The notes: a model not told the origin generated them from the sequence alone. Positions 17,361 through 29,812 are shown, numbered from the stretch's first letter. The stretch is 64,000 nucleotides of DNA from Actinoallomurus bryophytorum (GCF_006716425.1 NZ_VFOZ01000001.1:6572001-6636000), one strand, 5' to 3'. A program made the numbers and translations.

Positions 17361-18488
17361 ATGACCCGGATACCGCTGTCGATCCTGGACCTCGCACCCA
17401 TCGGCTACGGGGACACCGCGGCCGGCGCTCTGCGCAACACGCTCGACCTGGCCCGGCGCGCGGACGAACTCGGCTACCACCGGTACTGGCTCGCCGAGCA
17501 CCACCTCGCCACGGGCGTGGCGAGCTCCGCGCCCGCGGTGCTGATCGGGCTGGTGGCGGCCGCGACCCGCCGCATCCGGGTCGGCTCCGGTGCCGTCCAG
17601 CTCGGCCACCAGACCGCGCTGGCCGTCGTCGAGCAGTTCGGCACGGTCGACGCGCTGCACCCCGGCCGGATCGACCTCGGCCTCGGCCGCTCCGGCCACC
17701 GCCGCGCCGAGTTCGCCGCGAAGGCGGCCGCGGCACCGGAGCCCGGCAGTACCGGTGCCCGTACGGTGAACGGGCTGCTCATCCCGCCGCCGTTCTCCCC
17801 CTCCGGCATCGCCAGGTCACCCCTGCTCGCGCTGACCGACCTCCTGTTGATGCAGCCCGAGGCGCGGTCACCGGACTTCGTTCAGCAGGTCGACGACATC
17901 CTCGCCCTGATCGAGGGCACCTACCGGTCCGCCGAGGGCACCCAGGCCCACGCCGTCCCGGGGGAGGGCGCGGACCTGCAACTGTGGATCCTGGGCAGCA
18001 GCGGCGGGCAGAGCGCACAGGTGGCCGGCGAACGCGGACTGCCGTTCGCCGCGAACTACCACGTCAGCCCGGCCACCGTGCTGGAGGCGGTGGACGCCTA
18101 CCGCGCCGCGTTCAAACCCTCCGCCTCCCTGGAGGCTCCCCATGTGCTCGTGTCCGCGGACGTCGTGCTCGCGGCGGACGAGAGCACGGCACGAGAGCTG
18201 GCCTCCCCGTACGGCCTGTGGGTGCGCAGCATCCGCACCGGTGCCGGAGCGATCCCGTTCCCCACGCCGGCCGAGGCCGCCGCACACCGCTGGTCCGACC
18301 AGGACCGCCGGCTGGTCGCCGACCGGCTCGACACCCAGTTCGTCGGCACTCCGCCCGCCGTCGCCGAGAAGCTGCGCGTCCTGGCGGAGGCGACCGGGGC
18401 CGACGAGCTGCTCGTCACGACGATCACTCACGACCACCCTGACCGCGTGCGCTCCTTCGAGCTCCTCGCGGCCGAATGGGGTCTGTGA
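17361..18488 (+). CDS. LLM luciferase-like oxidoreductase, TIGR03558 group
   Basis: A 375-residue protein of the luciferase family oxidoreductase group 1 (MsnO8-like). The opening [29 protein letters not shown], and [20 protein letters not shown] in part are hallmarks. ATG 17361 has GGAGG six bases upstream. It closes the LLM-LLM-GNAT-LLM set. Like its partners it should need reduced flavin or F420 from elsewhere. The FMN enzymes of this group often serve in sulfur-compound or antibiotic oxidation; which applies here is not determined. Confidence 0.85.
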   Translation: MTRIPLSILDLAPIGYGDTAAGALRNTLDLARRADELGYHRYWLAEHHLATGVASSAPAVLIGLVAAATRRIRVGSGAVQLGHQTALAVVEQFGTVDALHPGRIDLGLGRSGHRRAEFAAKAAAAPEPGSTGARTVNGLLIPPPFSPSGIARSPLLALTDLLLMQPEARSPDFVQQVDDILALIEGTYRSAEGTQAHAVPGEGADLQLWILGSSGGQSAQVAGERGLPFAANYHVSPATVLEAVDAYRAAFKPSASLEAPHVLVSADVVLAADESTARELASPYGLWVRSIRTGAGAIPFPTPAEAAAHRWSDQDRRLVADRLDTQFVGTPPAVAEKLRVLAEATGADELLVTTITHDHPDRVRSFELLAAEWGL

Positions 18489-18566
18489 GATCCATTGCCA
18501 GGGCCCGCCGCGGCGGCTTGGCTGAGCTGAAGCCGGACCATCCGGCCCCTCGCGGAGGAGCACCCC

Positions 18567-19403
18567 ATGTCCGTTGCCCACGACACCGAGCAGATCGAGC
18601 GCGCCAACGCCTCCGGGCGGCCACCGGTGGTCTTCGTCCACGGTCTGTGGCTGCTGCCGAGCAGCTGGGACCGATGGGCGCAGGTGTTCGAGGAGGCCGG
18701 GTACGCGCCGGTGACACCCGGCTGGCCGGATGATCCGGACACGGTCGCCGAGGCCAACGCCCATCCTGAGACGTTCGCCCGCAAGAGTGTGGGCGAGGTC
18801 GTCGACCACTTCGGTGACCTGATCGGCAAGCTGTCACGCAAGCCCGCCGTGATCGGTCACTCGTTCGGCGGCCTGATCACCCAGATCCTGGCCGGCCGCG
18901 GCCTGTCGGCCGTCTCGGTGGCGGTCGACCCCGCTCCGTTCCGCGGCGTGCTGCCCCTGCCGGTCTCCGCGCTCCGAGCCGCGAGTCCCGTCCTGGGCAA
19001 CCCCGCCAACCTCCACCGCGCGGTCCCACTGACCTACGAGCAGTTCCGTTTCGCGTTCGCGAACGCCGTGAGCGAGGAGGAGGCCAAGGAGCTCTATGAG
19101 ACCTTCGCGGTCCCGGCCTCCGGCGAGCCGCTGTTCCAGGCCGCGACGGCGAACCTCAATCCCTGGACCGAGGTGAAGGTGAACAGCAAGAATCCCGAAC
19201 GCGGCCCCCTGCTGCTGGTCTCGGGGGAGAAGGACAACACGGTCCCGTGGGCGATCACCAACGCCTCGTACAAGAAGCAGAGGCGGAACAAGGCGGTCAC
19301 CGAGATCGTCGAAGTGCCCGGCCGCGGCCATGCCCTGACGATCGACGGTGGCTGGCATGAGGTCGCCGACACCGCCCTGGCCTTCGTCCGCCGCTTCCAC
19401 TGA
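18567..19403 (+). CDS. Alpha/beta hydrolase
   Basis: A 278-residue alpha/beta-hydrolase. The oxyanion-hole motif FVHGLW (about 33-38), the nucleophile elbow GHSFGG (about 94-99, Ser the nucleophile), an acid in SGEKDNTVP and the catalytic His in GRGHAL complete the triad. There is no signal peptide, so it is cytoplasmic. It lies 78 bases after the LLM operon and may be part of it; it is convergent with the LysR gene, 15 bases apart. Substrate unknown. Confidence 0.85.
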   Translation: MSVAHDTEQIERANASGRPPVVFVHGLWLLPSSWDRWAQVFEEAGYAPVTPGWPDDPDTVAEANAHPETFARKSVGEVVDHFGDLIGKLSRKPAVIGHSFGGLITQILAGRGLSAVSVAVDPAPFRGVLPLPVSALRAASPVLGNPANLHRAVPLTYEQFRFAFANAVSEEEAKELYETFAVPASGEPLFQAATANLNPWTEVKVNSKNPERGPLLLVSGEKDNTVPWAITNASYKKQRRNKAVTEIVEVPGRGHALTIDGGWHEVADTALAFVRRFH

Positions 19404-19418
19404 TCGCGGCGACGGGCG

Positions 19419-20339
19419 TCAGGACGCACCGGTCTGTGTGGCAGCCGCGCGCAGGGCTTCGACGACGCGCAGGGCGGTCTCGGGCAGGGGCCGCGGGAGG
19501 TGGGCCACGACCACGCGGCGTCGTTCCTCCGGCCCGCCGCGCACCGCGAGCACGCGTACGCCCGCGGGCGCGGCGGCGGCGATGACGGCGGGCACCGTGG
19601 TCAGGCCGCACCCTGCCGCCACCAGTCGCAGCTTGGCGAGCCAGTCACGTGCGATGTGCGCGACGTCCGGGCGGCCCTCCAGGCCGGGCCAGACGCCGAG
19701 TTGCGGCTCGTCACCGGACGTCCGGCCGGCGATCCACCGTTGCCCGCGCAGGTCATCGACGTGGATGGAGTCATTGTCGGCCAAGGGATGGGTCGATGGC
19801 ACCGCGACGCAAAGGTTCCTCTCCGTCAACGTGTCCGTGACCAGGGCGGGCGTCTCGGCGTCCGGCGGACGGAACGGTGGTTCCGAACCCAGGACCGCGA
19901 GGTCGATACTGCCGGCACGTAGTGCGCGGACGAGCACGGGCGTGCCGCCGTCGCGGGTGACCACTGTGATGCTGGGATTCGTACGGCGCAGAGCGGTGAG
20001 CGCCCGCGGCAGCAGGACGGCACCCGCGCTGGGGAACGTGCCCAGCCGCACGGTTCCCGTCTCGTCGGGTAGGTCGCGCAGTTCGCGGTCGGCGGCGTCG
20101 ATCTCGTCGAGCACGGCCGCCGCGTGCCGGAGTATCACACGCCCGGCGGTGGTGAGCCGTACGCCTTCCCTGCGGCGTTCGAACACCGGCACCCCGGCCG
20201 CGCGCTCCACGGCCGCGACCTGCCTGGACACGGCGGACTGGGTGTAGCCCAGTGAGGCCGCCGCCGCGGTGAAGGTGCCGCGCTCGGCGACCTCGCGTAC
20301 GACCCGGAGCCCGGCGAGCGACACATCGGTAAAGTCCAT
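19419..20339 (-). CDS. LysR-family transcriptional regulator
   Basis: A 306-residue LysR-type regulator: winged helix-turn-helix in residues 1-60 (LRVVREVAERGTFTAAAASL, TQSAVSRQVAAVE) and a periplasmic-binding-like effector domain. It is divergent from the short-chain dehydrogenase gene with 71 bases between starts, so by the usual LysR arrangement it probably controls that gene and itself. ATG 20339 is chosen because it begins just before the helix-turn-helix; a GTG nine codons earlier is possible. No clear Shine-Dalgarno is seen. Confidence 0.87.
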   Translation of the reverse strand: MDFTDVSLAGLRVVREVAERGTFTAAAASLGYTQSAVSRQVAAVERAAGVPVFERRREGVRLTTAGRVILRHAAAVLDEIDAADRELRDLPDETGTVRLGTFPSAGAVLLPRALTALRRTNPSITVVTRDGGTPVLVRALRAGSIDLAVLGSEPPFRPPDAETPALVTDTLTERNLCVAVPSTHPLADNDSIHVDDLRGQRWIAGRTSGDEPQLGVWPGLEGRPDVAHIARDWLAKLRLVAAGCGLTTVPAVIAAAAPAGVRVLAVRGGPEERRRVVVAHLPRPLPETALRVVEALRAAATQTGAS

Positions 20340-20410
20340 GATGTTTACGCATACCACGGATGACAAAGACTCGTTGGACGCATGGAACGCGGGTGTCTAG
20401 TTTCGACGGC

Positions 20411-21271
20411 ATGACAGCCCAACGCATCGCTCTGGTCACCGGGGCCAACCAAGGCGTCGGTTACGCGCTCGTCGAGGGGCTGGCCGCCCGGTGGAACCCG
20501 GATGACCTCGTGCTGCTCACCGGACGGAACCGGTCCCGTGTCGCCGAGGCCGCCGCACGCGCCGGCGGCGCGTCCACCACGGTCGCCCGCGTCGAGGGCA
20601 GGCCGCTCGACGTCACCGACGCCGGCGCGGTCGCACGGATGGCGGCCGGCCTCGCCGGGCAGTACGGCGGCATCGACGTCGTGGTCTCCAACGCCGCCGC
20701 CAGAATCACCCCTGACCTCCCCCAGGAGAAGCAGGCCGACGCGTTCGTCGACGTGGCGAACGGCGGCACGCACGCGATACTGCGCTCGTTCGGCCCGGTG
20801 GTCCGCCCGGGTGGGCGTCTGATCGTCGTGGCCAGCGCCCTCGGCACCCTCGGGAACCTGGACGAACGCCTGCACCCGCTGTTCGAGAACGCCTCCCTCG
20901 ACGAGGTCGAGTCACTGGTGGAGTCCTGGCGTACGGCCGTTCACGCCGGCACCGCGCAGGATCTCGGGTGGCCGCAGTGGATCAACGTGCCGTCCAAGGT
21001 CGCGCAGGTGGCCGCGGTACGCGCGGTCGCCAGCGAGCGGAGGGAGACCGACCTGGAGGAAGGCACCATGGTCGCGGCCGTCTGCCCGGGCCTGGTGGAC
21101 ACGCCGGCCTCACGGCCCTGGTTCGAAGACTTCAGCCAGGCCCGTACGCCCGCGGAGGCCGCTGCCGTCGTTCTCGACTTCGTGCTGGCCGAGCCGGTCG
21201 ATCCCGCCGCCTACGGCGAGCTGGTGCGCGACGGCAAGGTGCTGCCCTGGCTCAGCGCACGGCACGGGTGA
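20411..21271 (+). CDS. Short-chain dehydrogenase lacking the catalytic Tyr
   Basis: A 286-residue SDR of the carbonyl-reductase-like type. The NADP motif TGANQGVGYALVEGL and the NAA-like SNAA motif are present, and the active-site Ser lies in VVASALG. Where the family has Y-x-x-x-K, this protein reads N-V-P-S-K, so the Lys is kept and the Tyr is Asn. Either another residue replaces it or activity is altered. The partner LysR gene is divergent. ATG 20411 is preferred since the upstream extension is unlike SDR N-termini. Confidence 0.83.
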   Translation: MTAQRIALVTGANQGVGYALVEGLAARWNPDDLVLLTGRNRSRVAEAAARAGGASTTVARVEGRPLDVTDAGAVARMAAGLAGQYGGIDVVVSNAAARITPDLPQEKQADAFVDVANGGTHAILRSFGPVVRPGGRLIVVASALGTLGNLDERLHPLFENASLDEVESLVESWRTAVHAGTAQDLGWPQWINVPSKVAQVAAVRAVASERRETDLEEGTMVAAVCPGLVDTPASRPWFEDFSQARTPAEAAAVVLDFVLAEPVDPAAYGELVRDGKVLPWLSARHG

Positions 21272-21447
21272 GCACTCCACCCGCGCGTTGACGCCGGACC
21301 GGCGGGTGAGAAACTCGAAAAAGGGGATCTGCCTGCGGATTCTCAAGTTCCGCGGGCGCAGGGGCGATGGTCTGGGGAGTCGCCGGCGTTCCGCGCTGCG
21401 GCCCGGCGGCCAATAATCCGTTGATCGAGAAGATCGGGGTGTTCGCC

Positions 21448-22599
21448 ATGAAGGCCCTGGTGTACGAGGGACCCCGGATGGTCGGGGTCGAGGACGTACC
21501 GGACGCGAGGATCGAACGCGCCACCGACGCGCTGGTGAGGGTCACCACCACCAACATCTGCGGTTCTGACCTGCACATGTACGAAGGCCGCACCGACATG
21601 GAGACCGGCCGCGTGCTCGGCCACGAGAACCTTGGCGAGGTGGTGCAGGTCGGTGCCGCCGTCGACCACGTCCGGGTCGGTGACCTGGTGTGCATGCCCT
21701 TCAACATCAGCTGCGGATTCTGCGGGAACTGTGAGAAGGGGCTCACGGCGTTCTGCCTCATCGCGAATCCGACCCCGGCCATGGCAGGGGCCGCCTACGG
21801 GTTCGCGGACATGGGGCCGTACGAGGGCGGGCAGGCCGAACTGCTCCGCGTCCCGTACGCCGACTTCAACTGCCTGGTCCTTCCGCCGGAGGCCGAGGAG
21901 CGGCAGACGGACTACGTGATGCTGTCCGACATCTTCCCGACGGGTTGGCACGCCACGGAGCTCGCGGGCCTGCGTGCGGGGGAGACGGTCGCCATCTACG
22001 GCGCCGGGCCGGTCGGCCTGATGGCGGCGCTGTCCGCCAGGCTCAAGAGCGCCAGCAAGGTCTTCGTGGTCGACCGCCATCCGGACCGGCTCCGGCTGGC
22101 CGAGGAGGTCGGCGCCATTCCCGTCAACGACGCGGATGCGTCGCCGGTCGACCAGATCCTCGACCGGACCGACGGCATCGGCGCGGACCGCGGCTGCGAG
22201 TGCGTGGGCTTCCAGGCCCATGATCCGCAGGGCCACGAGCATCCGAACATGACCCTGAACAACCTCGTCAGGTCCGTACGCTTCGCCGGCTCCATCGGCG
22301 TCGTCGGGCTCTTCGTGCCGCGTGATCCGCGAAGCCCCGACCCGCTGTACAAGGAGGGCGAGGTCGCCTTCGACTACGGTCTGTTCTGGTTCAAGGGGCA
22401 GAGCGTCGGAAACGGCCAGTGCAACGTCAAGGCCTACAACCGCGAGCTCATGCGTCTCATCCGTACGGGCCAGGCCAGGCCGTCGTGGATCGTCTCGCAC
22501 GAGCTCCCGTTGAGGAAGGCGCCGGAGGGCTATGAGCACTTCGACCGCCGCGACCGTGGCTGGACCAAGGTCGTCCTGCACCCGAACGCCATGACGTGA
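21448..22599 (+). CDS. fdhA: Glutathione-independent formaldehyde dehydrogenase-like enzyme
   Basis: A 383-residue zinc-dependent medium-chain dehydrogenase close to Pseudomonas FdhA. Catalytic zinc ligands are in ICGSDLHM and GHEN; the structural zinc site is CGFCGNCEKGLTAFC; NAD binding is GAGPVGL (about 190). Further matches to FdhA are AAYGFADMG, GGQAELLRVPYADFN and the LFVPRDPRS insertion. It should oxidise formaldehyde or a small aldehyde with NAD. ATG 21448 has only a weak ribosome site; TTG 21421 or GTG 21439 are alternatives. The last codons are part of a large inverted repeat that also serves the convergent clpB gene. Confidence 0.85.
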   Translation: MKALVYEGPRMVGVEDVPDARIERATDALVRVTTTNICGSDLHMYEGRTDMETGRVLGHENLGEVVQVGAAVDHVRVGDLVCMPFNISCGFCGNCEKGLTAFCLIANPTPAMAGAAYGFADMGPYEGGQAELLRVPYADFNCLVLPPEAEERQTDYVMLSDIFPTGWHATELAGLRAGETVAIYGAGPVGLMAALSARLKSASKVFVVDRHPDRLRLAEEVGAIPVNDADASPVDQILDRTDGIGADRGCECVGFQAHDPQGHEHPNMTLNNLVRSVRFAGSIGVVGLFVPRDPRSPDPLYKEGEVAFDYGLFWFKGQSVGNGQCNVKAYNRELMRLIRTGQARPSWIVSHELPLRKAPEGYEHFDRRDRGWTKVVLHPNAMT

Positions 22600-22661
22600 C
22601 CGCCGGCGGTGACGCGGACCGGCTCGCGCCGGTCCGCGTCATGCTCCGGCGGTCACGTCAT
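22591..22661. terminator. 71-bp nested double hairpin
   Basis: Outer arms 22591-22606 (ATGACGTGACCGCCGG) and 22646-22661 pair perfectly over 16 bp; inner arms 22610-22623 (TGACGCGGACCGGC) and 22628-22641 pair perfectly over 14 bp with a TCGC tetraloop. Only 3 and 4 unpaired bases separate them, giving a 30-bp stem. It covers the stop codon of the dehydrogenase gene and sits just past the clpB stop, so it can end both transcripts. Confidence 0.85.
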
Positions 22662-22666
22662 GGCCA

Positions 22667-25244
<2,578 letters not shown>

Positions 25245-25254
<10 letters not shown>

Positions 25255-25556
25255 GATCGGTCTCCCGGAGGTCGGGAACGATGGCGCATCGCCGACTCCA
25301 GCGCGGCGATGCGGTCGAGCAGGTCGCAGACGAGCCCGACCGAGGCGTAGTTGAGGGCGAACGCCGAACGCAGCCGCTGGATGCGGTTCACCTCGGCGAT
25401 CTGGGCGTGTGAGAACCACAGTGCGCCGTGGACGTCGCGCTCCGGCTCGATCAGCCCGAGCCCCACCAGCCGGCCGACCAGCTCCGGATGGACGCCGCTC
25501 GCCCGCGCGAACGCATCCAGGTCGAGCCGCAGCGGGCGCATCAGCGCGTACCTCAT
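25245..25556 (-). CDS. cbpM: Chaperone modulator CbpM
   Basis: A 103-residue MerR-like helix-turn-helix protein of the CbpM type ([45 protein letters not shown], and a C-terminal leucine-rich helix [13 protein letters not shown]). CbpM binds the J-domain of CbpA-type DnaJ proteins and limits their action; it is not the HspR repressor, whose N-terminal signature is different. It overlaps the dnaJ stop (ATGA) and runs 10 bases into clpB, so it is within the chaperone operon. Confidence 0.8.
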
Positions 25557-26521
25557 GACCGCCCCCGCGGGTCGAACGTGGAGGTGGCGGCGAGTTGCTC
25601 GAACGACCGCCGCTCTTCGGCGCTCAGGCTCGGCGGCACCGTGATCTGGACCTCGGCGAACAGGTCGCCCGGCCGGCCGCGGGGGTTCGGCAGGCCGCGG
25701 CCGCGCAGCCGCAGCCGCCGTCCGGAAGAGGTGCCCGGCGGCACCTTGACCTTCGTCTCACCGCCGGGAGTCTCCAGCGGCACCGTCGTGCCGAGCGCCG
25801 CCTCCCACGGCGCGAGCGGCAGCCGCATCGAGATGTCACGGCCCTCCACCCGATAGCGCGAGTCCGGCCTGATCGCGACGATCAGGTACAGGTCGCCCGG
25901 CTGCCCGCCGTCGGCTCCTCGCCCGCCCTGTCCGGCCAGCCGGATTCGCTGACCGTCGGTGACCCCGGCGGGAACGGAGACCTCGACGTTGCGCGTACCC
26001 TCCGGCCCGGAGATCGCCAGGCTCCTTCGCGTGCCGCGATAAGCCTCCTCGACGGACAGCTCGACCTCGGTCTCCTGGTCGGCGCCCGGCATCGGCCCCC
26101 AGCCGCCGTACCGCCCCGTGCCGGTGCCGCGCCCGGTATGCCCGGCACGTCCCGCGCGTCCGGCGAAGATGTCGTCGAACAGGTCCTCGAAGCCGACGTC
26201 GCCGAAGCCGCCGCCGGTGGGAGCGCCCGCGCCCGCCGGTGCCCGGCCAGCACGGGACGCCCGTGCCCAGGTCTGCGGGTCGACGTCTTCGGGGACCCGC
26301 CGGAAGTCCGCGCCGAAGGCGTCGTAGCGCTTGCGCTGCTCCGGGTCGGACAGGACCGAGTAGGCCTCGGAGACGTCCTTGAAGCGTTCCTCGGCATCGG
26401 GAGACCTGTTCACGTCGGGATGGAACTCGCGGGCGAGCTTCCGGTAGGCGCGCTGGATCTCCTCCTGGCTCGCCGTCCTCGCCACACCGAGATCCTCATA
26501 GAAGTCACGGGGCCGGGCCAT
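25553..26521 (-). CDS. cbpA: CbpA-type DnaJ co-chaperone
   Basis: A 322-residue J-domain protein. Residues 1-70 are the J-domain with the HPD motif ([11 protein letters not shown]), followed by a Gly/Phe-rich linker (about 100-150) and two C-terminal substrate-binding beta domains. The CxxCxGxG zinc-finger cluster of classical DnaJ is absent, so this is the CbpA class, consistent with the CbpM gene that follows. ATG 26521 begins [13 protein letters not shown]; it overlaps the end of grpE by 17 bases. It stimulates the ATPase of the DnaK encoded in the same operon. Confidence 0.88.
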   Translation of the reverse strand: MARPRDFYEDLGVARTASQEEIQRAYRKLAREFHPDVNRSPDAEERFKDVSEAYSVLSDPEQRKRYDAFGADFRRVPEDVDPQTWARASRAGRAPAGAGAPTGGGFGDVGFEDLFDDIFAGRAGRAGHTGRGTGTGRYGGWGPMPGADQETEVELSVEEAYRGTRRSLAISGPEGTRNVEVSVPAGVTDGQRIRLAGQGGRGADGGQPGDLYLIVAIRPDSRYRVEGRDISMRLPLAPWEAALGTTVPLETPGGETKVKVPPGTSSGRRLRLRGRGLPNPRGRPGDLFAEVQITVPPSLSAEERRSFEQLAATSTFDPRGRS

Positions 26522-27173
26522 CGCCACGCCCCTTGGCGACCACCACCTGCGCCGGCCGCAGCTGCGTCTCGCCGTCGCCGTAGCCGGGCCGTACGACCTG
26601 CACCACGGTGCCGTCCGGCGCACCGGAACCGGCCACCGTGCTCACCGCCTCGTGGCGTGCCGGGTCGAACGGCTCGCCCTCGTCGTTCCTGCGCGGGAAC
26701 CCCAGTCGCGTGATCACGTCGCGGGCCTGCTCCAGCACCGACCGCACGCCCTGGATCACCGCACCGGACTCGGACCCGGCATGCTCCAGAGCGCGTTCGA
26801 GGTTGTCCAGGACCGGCAGCCACTCCGCCGAGGTCCGTGCCCGCTCCCCGGTACGTTCCCGGTCCAGGGCACGCGCCGTGCGTTTGCGGTGGTTGTCCAG
26901 ATCCGCCAGCGCCCGGCGCCACCTGTCCTCCAGCTCGGCGATCCGCGCCGCGGCCGCCTCCTCCGGACTGCCCGCCTCCGGCGGCCAGTCCCCTTCGGTG
27001 CCGGTACGCGGCCGGGCCTCTCCGGCCGGTTCCGTGGAGCAGGTGAGCCCCTCCTCCGGCCCGGAACCTTTCGTCATGCCGGCCGGAGGACCGCCGTTCT
27101 CGGCGCGGCCGGCCGGCCTCTCGCCGGATGGCCGCTCCTGCCGTTCGTCGTGTTCTTCGCCCATGTCACTCAC
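26505..27173 (-). CDS. grpE: GrpE nucleotide exchange factor
   Basis: A 222-residue GrpE: a disordered acidic and Pro-rich N-terminus (1-75), a long helix ([24 protein letters not shown]) and the beta domain ending [23 protein letters not shown]. It releases ADP from DnaK. The GTG start overlaps the dnaK stop as GTGA; ATG 27164 is an alternative three codons later. The N-terminal tail is longer than usual and of low complexity. Confidence 0.87.
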   Translation of the reverse strand: MSDMGEEHDERQERPSGERPAGRAENGGPPAGMTKGSGPEEGLTCSTEPAGEARPRTGTEGDWPPEAGSPEEAAAARIAELEDRWRRALADLDNHRKRTARALDRERTGERARTSAEWLPVLDNLERALEHAGSESGAVIQGVRSVLEQARDVITRLGFPRRNDEGEPFDPARHEAVSTVAGSGAPDGTVVQVVRPGYGDGETQLRPAQVVVAKGRGDGPAP

Positions 27174-29059
27174 TCATCGGTCGTGAACTCCGCGTCGATC
27201 ACGTCTTCGCCACCTGTGGGCCGGGGTTCCTGGGCTCCGCCGGGACCCGCGCCCGCTCCTGCGGCGGAGGCCGTAGCGGCGAGGCCGTGGTAGATCTGCT
27301 GGAGTTCGGCGGTCAGCGACCGTATCCGGTCGACCGGTGCCTCTTCCTTGATCGCCTGGCGGGCATCGTCGACCAGCATCTGGGCGCGGGCCCGCTCATG
27401 CTCGGGAACACTCCCGCCGAGCTCGTTCAGGCGTTTCTCCACCTGGTAGGTGACCGAGTCCAGCTCATTGCGCGCGTCGATGCACATCCGCACCCGCGCG
27501 TCCTCGTTGCTGTGCTGCTCGGCGTCGCGGATCATCCGCTCGATCTCACCCTGGTCCAGGTTGGTGGTCTCACTGATCGTGATGCGCTGTTCGGCGCCGG
27601 TGTCCTTGTCACGTGCCGAGACGTTCAGGATCCCGTTGGCGTCGACGTCGAAGGTGACCTCGACCTGCGGCTCGCCCCGCGGCGCCGGTCGGATGTTCTC
27701 CAGCCGGAACCGGCCCAGCGTCCGGTTGTCCGACGCCTTCTCGCGTTCGCCCTGGAGGACGACGACGTCCACCGCGGTCTGGCCGTCCTCGGCGGTGCTG
27801 AACGTCTCCGTACGACGGGCCGGAATGGTGGTGTTGCGTTCGAGCGTCTTGGTCATCACCCCGCCGAGCGTCTCCAGGCCGAGCGAGAGCGGCGTGACAT
27901 CGAGCAGCACGACGTCCTCGACCTCGCCCTTGAGCACGCCGGCCTGGATCGCGGCGCCGATCGCGACGACCTCATCCGGGTTGACCGTCATGTTCGGGTC
28001 CTTGCCGCCGGTCAGCCGCCGTACCAGGCTCTGCACCGCGGGGATGCGTGTCGAACCGCCGACCAGGATGACCTCGTCGATGTCATCCGCGGTGATCTTG
28101 GCATCGGACATGGCCTGGCGCATCGGCCCTTCGCAGCGTTCGAGCTGATCGGCGATCAGCTGCTCGAACGTCGAGCGCATCAGCGTCGTGTTCAGGTGCT
28201 TCGGCCCGGAGGCGTCCGCGGTGACGAACGGCAGGTTGATCGTCGTCTGGGTCACCGAGGACAGCTCGACCTTGGCCTTCTCGGCCGCCTCGAACAGGCG
28301 TTGCAGCGCCTGCGGGTCCTGCCGCAGGTCGATCCCGTTGTCCCGCCGGAACTCATCGGCGAGGTGGTCCACGATCCGCCGGTCGAAGTCGTCGCCGCCC
28401 AGGTGCCCGTCGCCGGAGGTGGCGCGTACCTCCACGACGCCGTCGCCGACGTCCAGGATGCTCACGTCGAAGGTGCCTCCGCCCAGGTCGAAGACCAGGA
28501 CGGTCTCGTTGCCCTTCTTGTCCAGGCCGTAGGCCAGCGCGGCGGCGGTCGGCTCGTTGATGATCCGCATGACCTCCAGGCCGGCGATGCGGCCCGCGTC
28601 CCTGGTGGCATGGCGCTGGGCGTCGTTGAAGTAGGCCGGGACGGTGATGACGGCCTCGGTCACGCGTTCCCCGAGGAACTTGCCCGCGTCGTCGGCGAGC
28701 TTGCGCAGCACCAGCGCCGAGATCTCCTCGGGTGCGTACTGTTTGCCGCCCACCGGGAACCGCACCACACCGTCAGGGCCGCCCACCACGTCGTACGTGA
28801 CCGCGTTCAGCTCGCTGGACACCTCGTCGTGGCGCCGGCCGATGAAACGCTTGGCCGAGTAGATGGTGCCCTTCGGGTTGAGGATCGCCTGACGGCGGGC
28901 CAGCTGACCCACCAGGCGCTCGCCCTCGGGCGTGAACGCCACCACCGACGGCGTCGTACGCGCGCCCTCGGCACTGGGGACCACCGTCGGATGGCCGTCC
29001 ACCATCGCCGCGATCACCGAGTTCGTCGTGCCGAGATCGATTCCGGCTGCCTTCGGCAT
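27170..29059 (-). CDS. dnaK: Hsp70 chaperone DnaK
   Basis: A 629-residue Hsp70. The ATPase domain carries [10 protein letters not shown] at the start, [20 protein letters not shown] in part, [12 protein letters not shown] and [10 protein letters not shown]; the substrate-binding domain has LDVTPLSLG and [15 protein letters not shown]; the C-terminal lid ends in a Gly/Ala-rich tail and EFTTDE. AGGAGG precedes ATG 29059. It is the first gene of dnaK-grpE-cbpA-cbpM-clpB, all overlapping. I see neither a CIRCE nor an HAIR (HspR) operator in front. The CbpA/CbpM content suggests this is an accessory rather than the housekeeping chaperone operon (inference). Confidence 0.93.
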   Translation of the reverse strand: MPKAAGIDLGTTNSVIAAMVDGHPTVVPSAEGARTTPSVVAFTPEGERLVGQLARRQAILNPKGTIYSAKRFIGRRHDEVSSELNAVTYDVVGGPDGVVRFPVGGKQYAPEEISALVLRKLADDAGKFLGERVTEAVITVPAYFNDAQRHATRDAGRIAGLEVMRIINEPTAAALAYGLDKKGNETVLVFDLGGGTFDVSILDVGDGVVEVRATSGDGHLGGDDFDRRIVDHLADEFRRDNGIDLRQDPQALQRLFEAAEKAKVELSSVTQTTINLPFVTADASGPKHLNTTLMRSTFEQLIADQLERCEGPMRQAMSDAKITADDIDEVILVGGSTRIPAVQSLVRRLTGGKDPNMTVNPDEVVAIGAAIQAGVLKGEVEDVVLLDVTPLSLGLETLGGVMTKTLERNTTIPARRTETFSTAEDGQTAVDVVVLQGEREKASDNRTLGRFRLENIRPAPRGEPQVEVTFDVDANGILNVSARDKDTGAEQRITISETTNLDQGEIERMIRDAEQHSNEDARVRMCIDARNELDSVTYQVEKRLNELGGSVPEHERARAQMLVDDARQAIKEEAPVDRIRSLTAELQQIYHGLAATASAAGAGAGPGGAQEPRPTGGEDVIDAEFTTDE

Positions 29060-29122
29060 ATGCCCCCTCCTGCGCAGATCTGGCCCTCCCCGGCGGACCG
29101 GCCGTGCCGGGACCCCTCTTGA

Positions 29123-29308
29123 TCAGTCCGTGATCTCGATGTGGCGGTCCCTCTCGGCCGCGCCGCCCCGCGCATCGCGCGCGGTGAGGATGCCGCCGGC
29201 AGGCGGACGCGGTACTCGAAGCGGTCCTCGCGGCGAAGCCGGCCGCCCTCGCGCTCGGTGAGACGCCCGAACGCCCCCTCCAACCGACGCTTCTCGCCTC
29301 GGGCGCAC
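29123..29308 (-). pseudogene. Remnant of an Hsp20 small heat-shock protein gene
   Basis: Two frames together read like the end of an actinobacterial Hsp20. From 29283 downwards one frame gives LTEREGGRLRREDRFEYRVRLPA; it then breaks and the frame ending at 29123 gives GILTARDARG and AERDRHIEITD. This matches the family pattern of ER.G...RR...FEYRV.LP, DGVLTVRVP and RRIEIT, but about 15 residues between are missing and the first half of the gene is absent. It fills the 294-base gap between dnaK and the thioredoxin gene. Confidence 0.5.
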
Positions 29309-29330
29309 GGCGCATCCTCATATCTGGTAG
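29309..29330. repeat. 22-bp element, copy 1
   Basis: GGCGCATCCTCATATCTGGT plus AG here matches the element at 29868-29889 in 20 of 22 positions. In the direction of transcription (minus) it lies upstream of the hsp20 remnant and dnaK, as the other copy lies upstream of the thioredoxin gene. It may be a shared stress-promoter element or simply duplicated DNA. Confidence 0.5.
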
Positions 29331-29353
29331 TCCTGCGCGGCCCACGGCGGCGG

Positions 29354-29812
29354 TCAGACGCTCCTCTCGAGGGCCTGTTCCACCCATTGGCGCAGGGCGG
29401 AGGCGGGTGCCGCGCCGGACTTCCGCGCGATCGCCGAGCCGTCTCGCATCAGCAGCAACGTCGGCACCGCCATCACCTCGAAGCGCGCCTGTGTCTTCGG
29501 TGCCCGGTCGATGTCGACCTTGACCAGCTTCACCCGGCCGGCCAGGTCGCGGGCGACCTCCTCAAGCGCCGGGGTGACCTGACGGCAGGGCCCGCACCAT
29601 TTCGCCCACAGGTCCACGAGTACCGGGACCGACGCGTTTCCGGCGACGTCGGCGAACGTGTCGTCGTCGGCGTCGGCGATCCATGGCAGTGGCTCGTGGC
29701 AGTCGCCGCAGCGCGGCACACCCGCCGCGGCGGCGGGCACGCGGTTCTGCCTGCCGCAGTTCGCGCAGCCGGCCGTGGCGGCCTGCCGCGTCTTCGCGTC
29801 CTGGTGAGTCAT
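29354..29812 (-). CDS. Thioredoxin with N-terminal zinc ribbon (Trx2/TrxC type)
   Basis: A 152-residue thioredoxin of the TrxC class. Residues 15-40 hold two CxxC pairs (CANCGR, CGDCHE) forming a zinc ribbon, and the thioredoxin fold follows with the active site WCGPC (about 72-76) and the cis-Pro in VMAVPT. Members of this class resist oxidative and heat stress, fitting a place next to the chaperone operon. ATG 29812 has GGGGGAC upstream; GTG 29815 is an alternative. The C-terminal GAAPASALRQWVEQAL helix is complete. Confidence 0.88.
   Translation of the reverse strand: MTHQDAKTRQAATAGCANCGRQNRVPAAAAGVPRCGDCHEPLPWIADADDDTFADVAGNASVPVLVDLWAKWCGPCRQVTPALEEVARDLAGRVKLVKVDIDRAPKTQARFEVMAVPTLLLMRDGSAIARKSGAAPASALRQWVEQALERSV

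Noticed and set aside
27128-29122. A long plus-strand open frame opposite dnaK
   Set aside because: Antisense shadow of dnaK codon bias, no protein-like features.
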